Shown here: positions 9,469 through 18,396 of the stretch, in pieces
Layout: each line of letters begins with the position of its first letter
Numbering within the stretch: position 1 is the first letter of the stretch
Assembly: GCA_024636345.1 (NCBI GenBank)
Contig: JAGXHG010000005.1
Coordinates: 24,784 to 88,783 of the forward strand
Direction: 5' to 3'
DNA: 64,000 nt
Source of the DNA: Desulfobulbaceae bacterium
GTDB lineage: Bacteria; Desulfobacterota; Desulfobulbia; Desulfobulbales; Desulfocapsaceae
Notes under the pieces: model-generated
The model's input: the letters and a program-made list of their open reading frames with translations, nothing else
Database searches by the model: none
Told to the model about the DNA's origin: nothing
Program-made: the position numbers and the translations under genes

Positions 9469-9906
9469 ATGAAAACAGATTCTTCGATCGCGGCCATATA
9501 TGGTCTTGAGCAAAAGAGCAAAGTGGTCCGTCCGCTCTTCTCCTGCGGAGTCTCTGCCGGTTTTCCTTCGCCTGCCGACGATCATATTGACCGGAAACTG
9601 GATCTGAACGAGCTGCTGATTCAAAACCCGGCGGCCACCTTTTTTGTGAGGGTGGCCGGCGATTCCATGACCGACGCCGGTATTAATCATGACGATATTC
9701 TGGTTGTAGACAGATCCTTGCAGGCTGGCCACGGTAAGATCGTCATTGCCATCATCCATGGTGAGTTGACCGTAAAACGGCTGATGGGCAGGGATTCTTC
9801 CTGGCAGCTGGTGGCGGCCAATGCTGCTTATCCTGCGGTGAAGATCAGTGAAGAGGCCGGGTGCGAGGTGTGGGGAGTGGTCACCAGTGTCATTCATCAA
9901 TTTTAA
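9469..9906 (+). CDS. umuD: UmuD-like translesion polymerase accessory protein (S24 self-cleaving)
   Basis: This is a LexA-like S24 peptidase that cleaves itself at C26-G27 after RecA activation and then joins UmuC as DNA polymerase V. The catalytic pair is visible: S66 in GDSM and K103 in TVKRL. The product is 145 residues from ATG 9469, the normal length for UmuD. An upstream in-frame start would add nine residues without homology, so ATG 9469 is preferred. umuC starts 7 bases after its stop. SOS control is expected for the pair, but I could not identify a LexA box with confidence. Confidence 0.93.
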   Translation: MKTDSSIAAIYGLEQKSKVVRPLFSCGVSAGFPSPADDHIDRKLDLNELLIQNPAATFFVRVAGDSMTDAGINHDDILVVDRSLQAGHGKIVIAIIHGELTVKRLMGRDSSWQLVAANAAYPAVKISEEAGCEVWGVVTSVIHQF

Positions 9907-9913
9907 TGGTGTT

Positions 9914-11191
9914 ATGAAAAAAGTCTTTGCCCTGGTTGATTGCAACAACTTCTATGTCTCCTGCGAGCGCTTGTTTCGTCCTGCGCTCAACGGCCAGCCG
10001 GTGGTTGTGCTTTCCAATAATGACGGCTGCGTGATTGCCCGCTCCAATGAGGCCAAGGCGCTGGGGATTCCCATGGGCGAGCCTTATTTCAAGATCAAGG
10101 CCTTTGCCCGCAGGCAGAATATCCATGTCTTTTCCTCCAATTATGCCTTGTATGGAGACCTTTCCGCCAGGGTGATGGATGTTCTGCATCAGATGGAGGC
10201 GGAGATGGAGGTTTATTCCATTGATGAGGCCTTCTTGTCCCTGCCGGTCACCAGGAACTGGAGCCGGATCAGTTATGCCGCAGAGCTCAGGGAGCGAATC
10301 AGGAAATATGTGGGGATTCCTGTATCCATTGGTATTGGGTCCACCAAAACTCTGGCCAAGATTGCCGGTCGTCTCGCCAAAAAAGAAGGCCGCTATCAGG
10401 GTGTCTTTGATCTGGCTGACAGCAGTCAGATAGATGATGTCCTCCGGCAGACAGAGGTCAATGATGTCTGGGGGATTGGTAAGCGCTTTACGGAAAAACT
10501 TAACAGGCAGGGGATCCATAACGCCCTTGAACTGAAAAAGGCCAATGAGGCATGGATTCGCAAGCATCTGACGGTGGTTGGGGCACGGATTGTCATGGAG
10601 CTGAATGGTATCTCTTGCCTGCCCCTGGAAAAAGCTCCAGCCGCCAAAAAATCCATCGTCACCTCTCGATCTTTTGGCCAACCGGTAACTACATTGAGTG
10701 ATCTCAGAGAGGCGGTCATCAGCTTTTCCTCCAGGGCGGCGGTAAAGCTGAGGGAACAGAACCTTGAGGCTGGCGCGCTGCATCTTTTTTTGGCCACTAA
10801 TCGTTTTGGTGATCAGGCAGTCTCGTATTTTAATGGCCAAACCGTGCCTTTGCCCCACCCGACGTCAGACACCTCAATGTTGATAACCACGGCCTTGCGC
10901 TGTCTTCAGTCCCTTTATAAAGCGGGATATAGATATCAGAAGGCAGGGGTCCTCCTGTCAGCTCTGTCCCCTCAGGGATATAAGCAGCAGAGCCTTTTTG
11001 CCCCGACGACCGAGGAAAATAAACCGCTGATGACGGCGCTCGACAGGATCAATGATAAGTGGGGACAGGATACCATTCGATATGGGTTGACCGGAGCCCA
11101 CAAATTATGGGGGATGCGGCAGTCGTACAGATCGCCGGCCTATACAAGCAGTTGGCAGGAGCTGCCGTTGGTCAAGGCATCTCTGGTATAA
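9914..11191 (+). CDS. umuC: DNA polymerase V catalytic subunit (Y family)
   Basis: This is a Y-family error-prone DNA polymerase for lesion bypass. It begins MKKVFALVDCNNFYVSCERLF, holding the first catalytic Asp, and carries the S-I-D-E-A-F motif with the second acidic pair near residue 102. The Y-family palm, the helix-hairpin-helix region (VWGIGKRFTEKL) and the little-finger domain (to about residue 345) are complete. The C-terminus ends in the family's conserved WGMRQ...SPAYTSSW segment. Length is 426 residues, as in E. coli UmuC. A start further upstream within umuD is possible but is not needed. Confidence 0.95.
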   Translation: MKKVFALVDCNNFYVSCERLFRPALNGQPVVVLSNNDGCVIARSNEAKALGIPMGEPYFKIKAFARRQNIHVFSSNYALYGDLSARVMDVLHQMEAEMEVYSIDEAFLSLPVTRNWSRISYAAELRERIRKYVGIPVSIGIGSTKTLAKIAGRLAKKEGRYQGVFDLADSSQIDDVLRQTEVNDVWGIGKRFTEKLNRQGIHNALELKKANEAWIRKHLTVVGARIVMELNGISCLPLEKAPAAKKSIVTSRSFGQPVTTLSDLREAVISFSSRAAVKLREQNLEAGALHLFLATNRFGDQAVSYFNGQTVPLPHPTSDTSMLITTALRCLQSLYKAGYRYQKAGVLLSALSPQGYKQQSLFAPTTEENKPLMTALDRINDKWGQDTIRYGLTGAHKLWGMRQSYRSPAYTSSWQELPLVKASLV

Positions 11192-11229
11192 GTTACAAGA
11201 CGTTTGCCATTATCAACAGGGAGGAGAAC

Positions 11230-11850
11230 ATGAAATCCTTTGAAGAGGTTGTTCAATTCCATGGCCACGTCTGTCCGGGGCTGGCCTTTGGCTTCCGGGT
11301 GGCGCAAGCGGCTCTTGATGCCATGGGTGCACGTTCCAGGGATGAAGAACTGGTGGCGGTGGTGGAAAATTGTTCCTGTGCTGTTGATGCCATTCAGGTA
11401 GTGAGTGGTTGTACCTTTGGAAAAGGAAACCTGGTGGTCAGGGATTATGGGAAACAGGTCTATACCTTTCTCAAACGACCGGAAGAGGAAGGGGTGCGAA
11501 TCAGTGTCACCTGGATTGCCCCGCCGGAAGATGAGGAGATGACCGCCTGTAGGCAGCGTTTTTCCCGGGGCGATCGGTCAACCGAGGTCATGCGGGCGAT
11601 CAAGGCGCATAAGGGCAGGAAGATTCAGGCAATTCTCCAGGCTGATACGGAGGCTCTTTTTGAGATCCGAAGAGTCAATGAACAACTGCCGGAGCAGGCC
11701 CGTGTCTATCCCAGTATTCGTTGTGCCAGGTGTGGGGAGAAGGTGATGGCACCCAGGGTTACGATCGTTGACAAACGATCCCTCTGTCTCCCATGTGTTG
11801 AGATCGAAAGAGGGAACCGGGAATCTTGCAAAGGAAAGAGTATGTCGTGA
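11230..11850 (+). CDS. FmdE-family protein (formylmethanofuran dehydrogenase subunit E-like)
   Basis: The 206-residue protein begins with the family hallmark FHGHVCPGLAFGFR and continues with CSCAVDAIQ and GCTFGKGNL, the usual conserved Cys/His positions. The C-terminal 35 residues form a zinc ribbon (CARCGEKV ... CLPC). FmdE-like proteins occur beside molybdenum or tungsten enzymes in anaerobes, and the precise role is unknown. GAGGAG lies 4 bases before ATG 11230. It directly follows umuC (38 bases after the stop), probably without functional meaning. Confidence 0.9.
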   Translation: MKSFEEVVQFHGHVCPGLAFGFRVAQAALDAMGARSRDEELVAVVENCSCAVDAIQVVSGCTFGKGNLVVRDYGKQVYTFLKRPEEEGVRISVTWIAPPEDEEMTACRQRFSRGDRSTEVMRAIKAHKGRKIQAILQADTEALFEIRRVNEQLPEQARVYPSIRCARCGEKVMAPRVTIVDKRSLCLPCVEIERGNRESCKGKSMS

Positions 11851-12075
11851 TAGTTGTAAGCGCCTCATCTCAGTCAGTGGTCTATTTGTTTGGCCCTTGA
11901 GTTAAATGGCTTGTGAGGTAAAGGTAATTTTTAAAAAGTTATGTCGGGTGGTTGAGTTGTCTGCATAAACCCCCATGTTAAAATTTTATTTTTGCTCGTG
12001 CACTCCGGATATAAGGAGGAGGTGTGGCGCCAAAAGTAAAAGGTAACTTTAAATTCATGGAAGAGGAGGTCGGTA

Positions 12076-13524
12076 GTGTTCAGGATATCTTATAGGTTGT
12101 TTTTTCTTGTCTTCATGCTGTTTGGCATACCAGGTGCGGCAATGGCAATGGATGCAGGCGGCGGAAATCATCTTGACCTCACGGCGAGCTGGGTCGGCTA
12201 TGTCTCCCTTCTTCTTTTCGTTGTGGCCTATGGTCTGGTCATGGCCGAAGAGTATACCCACATGCGTAAATCCAAACCGGTCCTGCTGGCTGCCGGTCTG
12301 ATCTGGGGTATCATTGCCTGGGTTTACGCCAGTAACGGCTTCACCCATGCCGCTGAGGTGGCGGTACGCCATAACATTTTGGAATATGCTGAGCTCCTTC
12401 TCTTTCTGCTGGTGGCCATGACCTATATCAATGCCATGGAGGAACGGCAGATCTTTGAGGCCTTGCGGGTTAAACTGGTCTGCGCCGGATATTCCTTCCG
12501 CCAACTCTTCTGGCTTACCGGACTCCTCGCCTTTTTCATCTCACCGGTGGCCGATAATCTGACCACCGCCTTGCTCATGTGTGCCGTGGTTATGGCCATC
12601 GGTAAGGACAATGTTAAATTTATCAGCCTCTCCTGTATTAATATTGTCGTTGCCGCCAATGCGGGCGGTGCCTTCAGTCCTTTTGGCGACATCACTACCC
12701 TCATGGTCTGGCAGAAAGGTATTGTTGACTTCTGGACGTTTTTCAACCTCTTTGTCCCCGCGGCCGTGAACTGGCTGGTGCCGGCCGTGATCATGAGTTT
12801 TGCCGTGCCCAAGGTTCATCCGGTCGCCTGTGAGAGCGGTGTCAAGATGAAACGCGGTGCTATTGTGGTCATGATCCTCTTCCTTATGACTATTGCCACC
12901 GCAGTCAGCTTCCATAATTTTCTCTACCTGCCGCCGATGATGGGGATGATGACAGGGCTTGCCTATCTGAAAATATTTGGTTTTTATCTGAAAAAAACCC
13001 ATAAAAACGGCCGTGGCAGCCAAAGTTATGACCCGGATAAGGCAGATGAGGAGGTCGGTGACACGGTGGCCTTTGATGTGTTCAGGCATATTGCCAGGGC
13101 TGAGTGGGACACCCTGATGTTTTTCTATGGGGTTATCCTCTGTGTCGGCGGCCTTGGTTTTATCGGATACCTGACGATGGCCTCCCAGGTCATGTATGGT
13201 GAATGGGGTCCGACAGCTGCCAATGTCATGGTTGGTGTGCTTTCCGCCATCGTCGATAATATTCCGGTCATGTTTGCCGTGCTCACCATGAAGCCCGACA
13301 TGTCCACAGGCCACTGGCTGCTGGTTACTCTGACCGCCGGTGTCGGCGGCAGTATGCTTTCCATCGGCTCAGCTGCCGGGGTGGCACTCATGGGTCAGGC
13401 CCGGGGGATGTATACCTTTGGAGGGCATTTGAAATGGATGCCGGTAATCGCTTTGGGTTACGCGGCCAGTATCTGGGTACATTTCCTGATTAACGGCCGG
13501 TTTTTCAACGGGATACCGATGTAA
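12076..13524 (+). CDS. nhaD: NhaD-type sodium/proton antiporter
   Basis: This is an inner-membrane Na+/H+ antiporter of the ion-transporter superfamily, expelling Na+ in exchange for protons. An N-terminal signal-like helix (residues 1-24, cut near AMAMDAGG) is followed by about a dozen hydrophobic helices. The conserved SPVADNLTTALL and NAGGAFSPFGDITTLM segments contain the transport Asp/Asn residues, and VDNIPVMFA and GGSMLSIGSAAG mark the second repeat. The start is GTG at 12076 with GAGGAGG upstream. The 225-base leader is AT-rich and holds no other gene that I can support. Confidence 0.93.
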   Translation: MFRISYRLFFLVFMLFGIPGAAMAMDAGGGNHLDLTASWVGYVSLLLFVVAYGLVMAEEYTHMRKSKPVLLAAGLIWGIIAWVYASNGFTHAAEVAVRHNILEYAELLLFLLVAMTYINAMEERQIFEALRVKLVCAGYSFRQLFWLTGLLAFFISPVADNLTTALLMCAVVMAIGKDNVKFISLSCINIVVAANAGGAFSPFGDITTLMVWQKGIVDFWTFFNLFVPAAVNWLVPAVIMSFAVPKVHPVACESGVKMKRGAIVVMILFLMTIATAVSFHNFLYLPPMMGMMTGLAYLKIFGFYLKKTHKNGRGSQSYDPDKADEEVGDTVAFDVFRHIARAEWDTLMFFYGVILCVGGLGFIGYLTMASQVMYGEWGPTAANVMVGVLSAIVDNIPVMFAVLTMKPDMSTGHWLLVTLTAGVGGSMLSIGSAAGVALMGQARGMYTFGGHLKWMPVIALGYAASIWVHFLINGRFFNGIPM

Positions 13525-13529
13525 GATTA

Positions 13530-13562
13530 TAACAACTCATGGGGCTTCTTCGTGAGTTGTTA
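13530..13562 (+). terminator. Hairpin after nhaD
   Basis: A perfect 10-base inverted repeat (TAACAACTCA and its complement) with a 13-base loop starts 5 bases after the nhaD stop. No good T-run follows, so this may stabilise the mRNA end rather than terminate by itself. Confidence 0.45.
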
Positions 13563-13661
13563 CTATAGCTAAAATTTCGGGAAATAATGTATGTGAAACA
13601 AGTAACCTGAAAATCTGTTCAGGCTATCAACTTTTCAACATCTTAGACAAGGAGGCATCCA

Positions 13662-13991
13662 ATGTCTGATAAAAACAAACCGTCGTTTTACAAGAAAGTG
13701 AGCAAACAGTTTCCGGAGGTTATGAGTGCCGTTGCAGGTCTCGGCACAACTCTGCGCACGGCCGGCCCCCTCGACGAGAAGACATCTCATCTGATCCAGT
13801 TAGCGGCCGCAGCCGCGATGCAGTCGGAAGGATCGGTAGGCTCCCATACCCGCAGGGCACTGGAGGTTGGAGCAAGTCCCGAGGAGATCTCTCATACCCT
13901 GCTGCTTCTGATTACAACGATAGGCTTTCCCCAGGCCATGGCCGCCCTGTCCTGGTCCCAGGAAGTAATGGAAAAGAAATCGAAAAAATAG
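13662..13991 (+). CDS. Carboxymuconolactone decarboxylase-like (AhpD fold) protein without CxxC
   Basis: The 109-residue all-helical protein has the CMD/AhpD fold pattern, with the central LDEKTSHLIQLAAAAAMQ helix and a GASPEEISHTLLLL helix. In AhpD the catalytic motif is E-x2-C-x2-C-x3-H. Here the same stretch reads SEGSVGSHTRRAL, with Ser in place of the Cys residues, so a disulfide peroxidase activity is unlikely. GGAGG lies before ATG 13662. It is co-transcribed with the methyltransferase that starts 3 bases after its stop. Confidence 0.85.
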   Translation: MSDKNKPSFYKKVSKQFPEVMSAVAGLGTTLRTAGPLDEKTSHLIQLAAAAAMQSEGSVGSHTRRALEVGASPEEISHTLLLLITTIGFPQAMAALSWSQEVMEKKSKK

Positions 13992-13994
13992 AAA

Positions 13995-15074
13995 ATGAGT
14001 GATTTTGCACAAAGGATGACTGAAATTCTCAACCATGGTGCGTTAAATCTTGCCATGGCCATAGGATATAAAAATCAGATCTTCGATATCCTTGAAGATC
14101 TGAACAAACCGGTAACCGTATCAGAGCTCGCTTCCGCTTCAGGACTCCATCCCAGGTATCTCCAAGAATGGCTGGGGATCATGGTGACAGGGAAGATTAT
14201 TGAATTATTCAGTGATCAAAATGCAGAAGACACCTATTCTCTGCCACCCGAACATGCGTCCTTTTTGACCCGCAAGGCAGGAAGCACGAATATGGGGGTC
14301 TATACCCAGGAAATTCCTCTCCTGACATCCTGTGCCATGGACTCGGTCAGCACTGCCTTTGAAACTGGGGCAGGGGTTCCCTTCTCAAAGTATCCTGATT
14401 TCCAAGGATTCATGGAGGAACTTTCCGATGCAAAACACCAGAATGTGCTTATCGACAAGTTTCTGCCAACCGTTGACAAAGGACACCTGCTTGCCCGTCT
14501 CACCGCTGGCATACGTGTTTGTGATCTGGGTTGTGGTCATGGCGTCGCTATGAATCTCATGGCCAGTTCCTTTCCCAAAAGTACCTTTGTCGGCATTGAC
14601 AACCATGAGGATGCGGTCAGGAAAGCTGCTGAGGCGGGGCAGGAGACAGGCATCGGTAACGCAGTTTACAAGGTGCTCGATGCTGCAGCAATCTACGGGA
14701 AAAAAGAGTTTTTCGGGCTCTTTGATTATATCTGTGCCTTTGATGCCATCCACGATCAAAGCCATCCTCTGGAAGTGTTGAGGGGAATCAGGTACATGCT
14801 GGCTCCTGGCGGGATGTTTTCAATGATTGATATTAAAGCCAGGTCAAGCCAGGCTGACAATGTGGATCACCCCATGGGACCCTTTCTCTATACTGTGAGC
14901 CTGATGCACTGTCTGCCGGTGGGACTGAACGACAAGGGAAGCGGGCTGGGAATGATGTGGGGGCAGGAAAAGGCAGAAGCCCTGCTCAGAGAAGCCGGCT
15001 TCGAAGATATTGAGATTGCTGAGATGGAGTATGATCCTTTCAACCTCCATTACCTGTGCAAGGCTCCAATGTAG
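13995..15074 (+). CDS. Class I SAM methyltransferase with N-terminal winged helix
   Basis: The 359-residue protein has an N-terminal winged-helix region (residues 1-75, with ILNHGALNLAMAIGYK and VTVSELASASGLHPRYLQEWL) of the kind found in Rv2258c-like and O-methyltransferase-type proteins. The Rossmann methyltransferase domain follows, with the SAM motif VCDLGCGHGVAMNLMA (about 174-190) and motif VGIDNHEDAV. The substrate is not known. The gene starts 3 bases after the CMD-like gene, so the two probably form a small operon acting on the same aromatic or quinone-like substrate, which is only an inference. Confidence 0.88.
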   Translation: MSDFAQRMTEILNHGALNLAMAIGYKNQIFDILEDLNKPVTVSELASASGLHPRYLQEWLGIMVTGKIIELFSDQNAEDTYSLPPEHASFLTRKAGSTNMGVYTQEIPLLTSCAMDSVSTAFETGAGVPFSKYPDFQGFMEELSDAKHQNVLIDKFLPTVDKGHLLARLTAGIRVCDLGCGHGVAMNLMASSFPKSTFVGIDNHEDAVRKAAEAGQETGIGNAVYKVLDAAAIYGKKEFFGLFDYICAFDAIHDQSHPLEVLRGIRYMLAPGGMFSMIDIKARSSQADNVDHPMGPFLYTVSLMHCLPVGLNDKGSGLGMMWGQEKAEALLREAGFEDIEIAEMEYDPFNLHYLCKAPM

Positions 15075-15569
15075 AAACATTGCAGAGTGTGACGTATTTT
15101 ATTTGTACACACTTTCCCTGTCTACTCGACTCTTGCTTATTGAAAGTTTATATTAAAATAACTGCGATGTCACCGTCTTTGTGTATATTATTCGCTAGTA
15201 GTGGTATGCGGGAATTGGATATTCCCATGTGGGAAGGGCAATGTGGTCGGAGAAAGGTACTCTGAAAAGAGATTGTTCTTAACCAGGGAGGCGAGAGATG
15301 GTGAACAGGCAAGAAAGAAGCTGTGGCTGGGATTTGAAAGGTATTCTTCCAACTTGGTGCATCCCTGGTCTGCAGAGCGAAGAATTTCTTCCTGTGCAAT
15401 GGTTTTTTGATTTCGCTACGTTAATCGCTTATCACTTGCGTACAGTCTGAGTAAAATGACACCTGTAAGTACTCGTCTGTTTATGAAGCGGGTCATTAGT
15501 GCTGCAAATTTTAATTTCCAAAAGCGAAGATAGCTATATATTCTTTTTTCAGAGAGCTCTGACTCAACC
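15075..15569. other. Intergenic region, no gene recognised
   Basis: Nearly 500 bases of mixed composition. Short frames on both strands lack ribosome sites and family resemblance. I see no RNA gene, no strong hairpin and no repeat that matches elsewhere in the window. Confidence 0.5.
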
Positions 15570-15794
15570 ATGACTGATTATACTGAAAAGAAGTGTCCAA
15601 AATGTGGCCAACAGTTGCGATTTCCTGAGAATGTCGGTGGGGTGCTTATGGCTTGTCCTTCGTGTGGAAACAAGTTTCATTCTGACTTTAAGCTGGGTCG
15701 TACCAGAAGAACTGTAACTCGAAGAATATTAACAAATGTCTTCGAGATGCCCTGTAAAATTTTGCGGCGAATTGGTCGATTATTTACTGCCTAG
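15570..15794 (+). CDS. Small zinc-ribbon protein, 74 residues
   Basis: The protein has two Cys pairs (CPKC near residue 9 and CPSC near residue 30) spaced like the short zinc ribbon found at the N-terminus of many proteobacterial proteins (MJ0042 type). A basic tail with many Arg follows. It is a single complete frame from ATG 15570. Zinc ribbons of this kind bind nucleic acid or partner proteins. No role is assigned. Confidence 0.6.
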   Translation: MTDYTEKKCPKCGQQLRFPENVGGVLMACPSCGNKFHSDFKLGRTRRTVTRRILTNVFEMPCKILRRIGRLFTA

Positions 15795-15914
15795 AGGGGG
15801 GCCAAGTCTTTGGTTTTTGGAATCTACACATTGATATAAATAAGAAAGTTGCAATGAGGAAAACAGGTTTTTTGCTGGTGTAACTTTAGATAATCTAAGG
15901 AGGGAGTACCTGAT

Positions 15915-16652
15915 ATGAAAATCAAATTAGCTCTTATCATAGTGATGATGTCGCTTGGCGCGCTGACGGCCACAGCACAGGAGACGGTGAAGAAGGATAT
16001 CATCAGCACATCGGCGGGAGATCTGGAAATTACCTTCATCGGCCATGGATCGCTGTTGCTGACCTTCGGTGGAAGAGTCATCTATATTGATCCCTATAGC
16101 CGGGTGGCCGATTATACAAAGTTGCCCAAGGCCGATCTGATTTTCCTTACCCATGATCATCCCGACCATCTTGATCAGGTGGCCCTGCAAAGCGTCCGGG
16201 CCACCGATACAGTGGTGGTGCTGCCTTCTGTCTGCACCGACAGGGTGCAGGGAGGCACGATCATGAAAAATGGTGATATCCTAACGGTGTTGGGTCTCAA
16301 GGTTGAGGCTCTTCCTGCCTACAACATCGTTCATAAACGGGACAACGGTCAGGTGTTTCATCCGCAAGGTGTCGGTAACGGTTATGTGCTGACCTTTGGC
16401 AACAAACGCATCTATGTAGCGGGAGATACCGAAAATATACCGGAGATGAAGGCCCTGCAAAACATCGATTGTGCCTTTTTGCCGATGAATCTGCCGTATA
16501 CGATGACGCCGGAGATGGTGGCAGATGCAGCGAAGGCGTTCAAACCGAAAATTCTTTATCCCTATCACTATGGAGATACAGATCCGACGAGACTTACGGA
16601 ACTTTTGAAAGACACGTCTGATATCGAAGTGCGTATCCGCCCGATGCAGTGA
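15915..16652 (+). CDS. Exported metallo-beta-lactamase-fold hydrolase (UlaG-like)
   Basis: The 245-residue protein starts with a signal peptide (residues 1-21, cut near ATA-QETV) and then has an MBL-fold hydrolase domain. The metal motif THDHPDHLD, the later AGDTEN Asp and the final His in YPYHYGD are present. The order FIGHGSLLLTFGGRVIYIDPYS is typical of the L-ascorbate-6-phosphate lactonase-like (UlaG) branch. Most relatives are cytoplasmic, and a periplasmic form has an unknown substrate. The ribosome site AAGGAGGG precedes the ATG. Confidence 0.88.
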   Translation: MKIKLALIIVMMSLGALTATAQETVKKDIISTSAGDLEITFIGHGSLLLTFGGRVIYIDPYSRVADYTKLPKADLIFLTHDHPDHLDQVALQSVRATDTVVVLPSVCTDRVQGGTIMKNGDILTVLGLKVEALPAYNIVHKRDNGQVFHPQGVGNGYVLTFGNKRIYVAGDTENIPEMKALQNIDCAFLPMNLPYTMTPEMVADAAKAFKPKILYPYHYGDTDPTRLTELLKDTSDIEVRIRPMQ

Positions 16653-16979
16653 ATCCGTCCTTGCCGTGTAATGTCCTCGAGTCAATAGCGTTTGATCATT
16701 TTCGGTTGGCAGGAGTTGGTGTTGTGAATTTAAGGGGTCAATATTTGGGAAAAAACTTGATTCTGACAAAGCTAAAATTTTCTAGAATAGGCTAAGGTAC
16801 CAATTTCACTGACGATAGTTGTCCTTGCTACTGGTATCCTCTTAAAATATTTCAGACTTAATAGTAATAATATTTCTATTGTGTTTAGTGGAGAACTATT
16901 CATCTCTAGATCAGCAGAAGGACTCTCAAGGCAGATCATCACACGCTTCACCACTGGTTGATTGGTATTTTATTCTCAT
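16653..16979. other. Intergenic region between convergent genes
   Basis: An AT-rich stretch between two convergent genes. A 60-residue frame on the minus strand (16772-16954) is present but has no ribosome site or recognised domain. I see no clear terminator hairpin. Confidence 0.4.
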
Positions 16980-18062
16980 TTACCGCAGTCCGGGGATGCC
17001 AATGGCCTGGATTCGCAGGGCGTTTTTTCCCTCTTCGTAGGCAAGAATCTGGCCTTCCTGACGCTCGATGCGAAAGGCGAGGGAGTAGGAGAGGACCCGG
17101 ATCGGATAGTCACGGGGGAGTTGCAGGAGATAGGGCTGGATGGTGATAAAATCATTGACCCCGTACTGATCCATAATAAAGCGCAGTCCGCCATTGGCCG
17201 GCCCGATATTGTAGGCCAGAAGACCGAGGAAAAGATCATCCTTCATCTCGGTGAGATAATGGCGGAGTGTCGCCGCCCCGAGAAAAGCGTTATAGCGGGC
17301 ATCGGTGACCACACGGTGCTCCTTGGAAAAAAGTCGGTTGACCGCCATCGTCACTGTTGCCGGGACCTTGGTGATCTGAAAGAGTCCCTGGCCGCCATCG
17401 ATACTCGTGCGGGGTAAGAAGGAAGATTCCGTGGCGGCAAGCCCCTTGAGGAGATCGCCATCGATGCCGTAAACCGCTCCGGCCTCCTCAATTGCCGCCG
17501 TATACGGCCCGGACAGTCTGATCATCTTTGTCATCGACACCGTATCCAGACGACGATAGGCAGCATAGACCTGATGCATAAGGGCGACCCGACTGGCCTC
17601 TTCTTTGCCACCCACCAGGACGCGGTAATAGAGGAAAGACCGGCTGAAGAGTTCCGGCGGGGAAAGACCACTAATCACCAATGCCAATCCGAGGACAACT
17701 ACCGGGGGCAATAGGGAAGAACGTGCCCGCAACCATCTCCGCAGTCTCTGCCAAAGGCCCAACAGGATCACTCCCAGGATAATAACCCCTATAATTCCAG
17801 CTGCAAAAGGCAAGTAACTGTTGAAAAATCCAGTACCGGAAAAGCGGTTGGCGGAATAACCAAGGACGACAATGACCGTGGCCACTCCGATACTCATCAA
17901 GCCGAGATACTCCAAACCGATCAACAAGTAATCATGCAGCAGGGATATTTGCGGTTTTCTTTTCTTAGGGCTGGGCTTTTTCCGAACAGAACCTGGGGTT
18001 TTCTGGCGCTTCGGAGCGGCTCGCCGTTTTACCGACGGAGGCGTTTTGGATGATGCGGCCAT
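16980..18062 (-). CDS. Membrane-bound lytic transglycosylase (SLT domain)
   Basis: The 360-residue protein has a Lys/Pro-rich cytoplasmic N-terminus (1-40), three hydrophobic segments (about 45-72, 80-108 and 117-135), and a C-terminal SLT domain (about 185-345). The catalytic Glu lies in AATESSFLPR, followed by GGQGLFQITK, NAFLGAATLRHYL and LLAYNIGP, which are the conserved SLT motifs. The enzyme cleaves peptidoglycan glycan strands with formation of anhydromuramic ends. Three N-terminal membrane helices are unusual. Most family members have one helix or a lipid anchor. Confidence 0.88.
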   Translation of the reverse strand: MAASSKTPPSVKRRAAPKRQKTPGSVRKKPSPKKRKPQISLLHDYLLIGLEYLGLMSIGVATVIVVLGYSANRFSGTGFFNSYLPFAAGIIGVIILGVILLGLWQRLRRWLRARSSLLPPVVVLGLALVISGLSPPELFSRSFLYYRVLVGGKEEASRVALMHQVYAAYRRLDTVSMTKMIRLSGPYTAAIEEAGAVYGIDGDLLKGLAATESSFLPRTSIDGGQGLFQITKVPATVTMAVNRLFSKEHRVVTDARYNAFLGAATLRHYLTEMKDDLFLGLLAYNIGPANGGLRFIMDQYGVNDFITIQPYLLQLPRDYPIRVLSYSLAFRIERQEGQILAYEEGKNALRIQAIGIPGLR

Positions 18063-18396
18063 GCGACGAATGAAAAGGGAAGAGTTACCTCAAAAGATTT
18101 GAGAATTTGCTGAGCCATTCAGCAGAGAACTGATGGCAAATTGATTGGGTGTCCACTTTTTTCAACCTACCTTATTCCTTCAAGGTTATCTACTTATACA
18201 TTCAAACAGTTGGATGTAATCAGATATTCGAAGGGATTACCTCTCAATAGTCGTGTAGGGAAGGGTACCAATGTCCATCTAGCCCAGCGGTGTTCTACTG
18301 CTTTCTCGTCCACTGAGTGGAAGGGTGTTGGACAACTCAAACAAAAATGGATTTAGCAGTATAGCTTTCTACTTTTATAACTTGTTGAAGATGGGG
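18063..18396. other. Intergenic region, no gene recognised
   Basis: About 330 bases between the transglycosylase start and the thiF-like gene end. A 71-codon plus-strand frame (18141-18356) lacks a ribosome site and any recognisable motif. Promoters for the transglycosylase should lie near 18070-18150, but I could not fix them. Confidence 0.4.

Noticed and set aside
9001..10858. Long minus-strand frames opposite fadL, umuD and umuC
   Set aside because: Codon shadows of well-supported genes. Their translations show no family features.
12541..13314. 257-codon open frame on the minus strand opposite nhaD
   Set aside because: Rich in His, Asp and Gly as expected from the reverse of a membrane-protein gene. 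No ribosome site and no domain, while nhaD on the plus strand is complete.
16772..16954. 60-residue minus-strand frame
   Set aside because: No ribosome site, no motif, and located between convergent genes.
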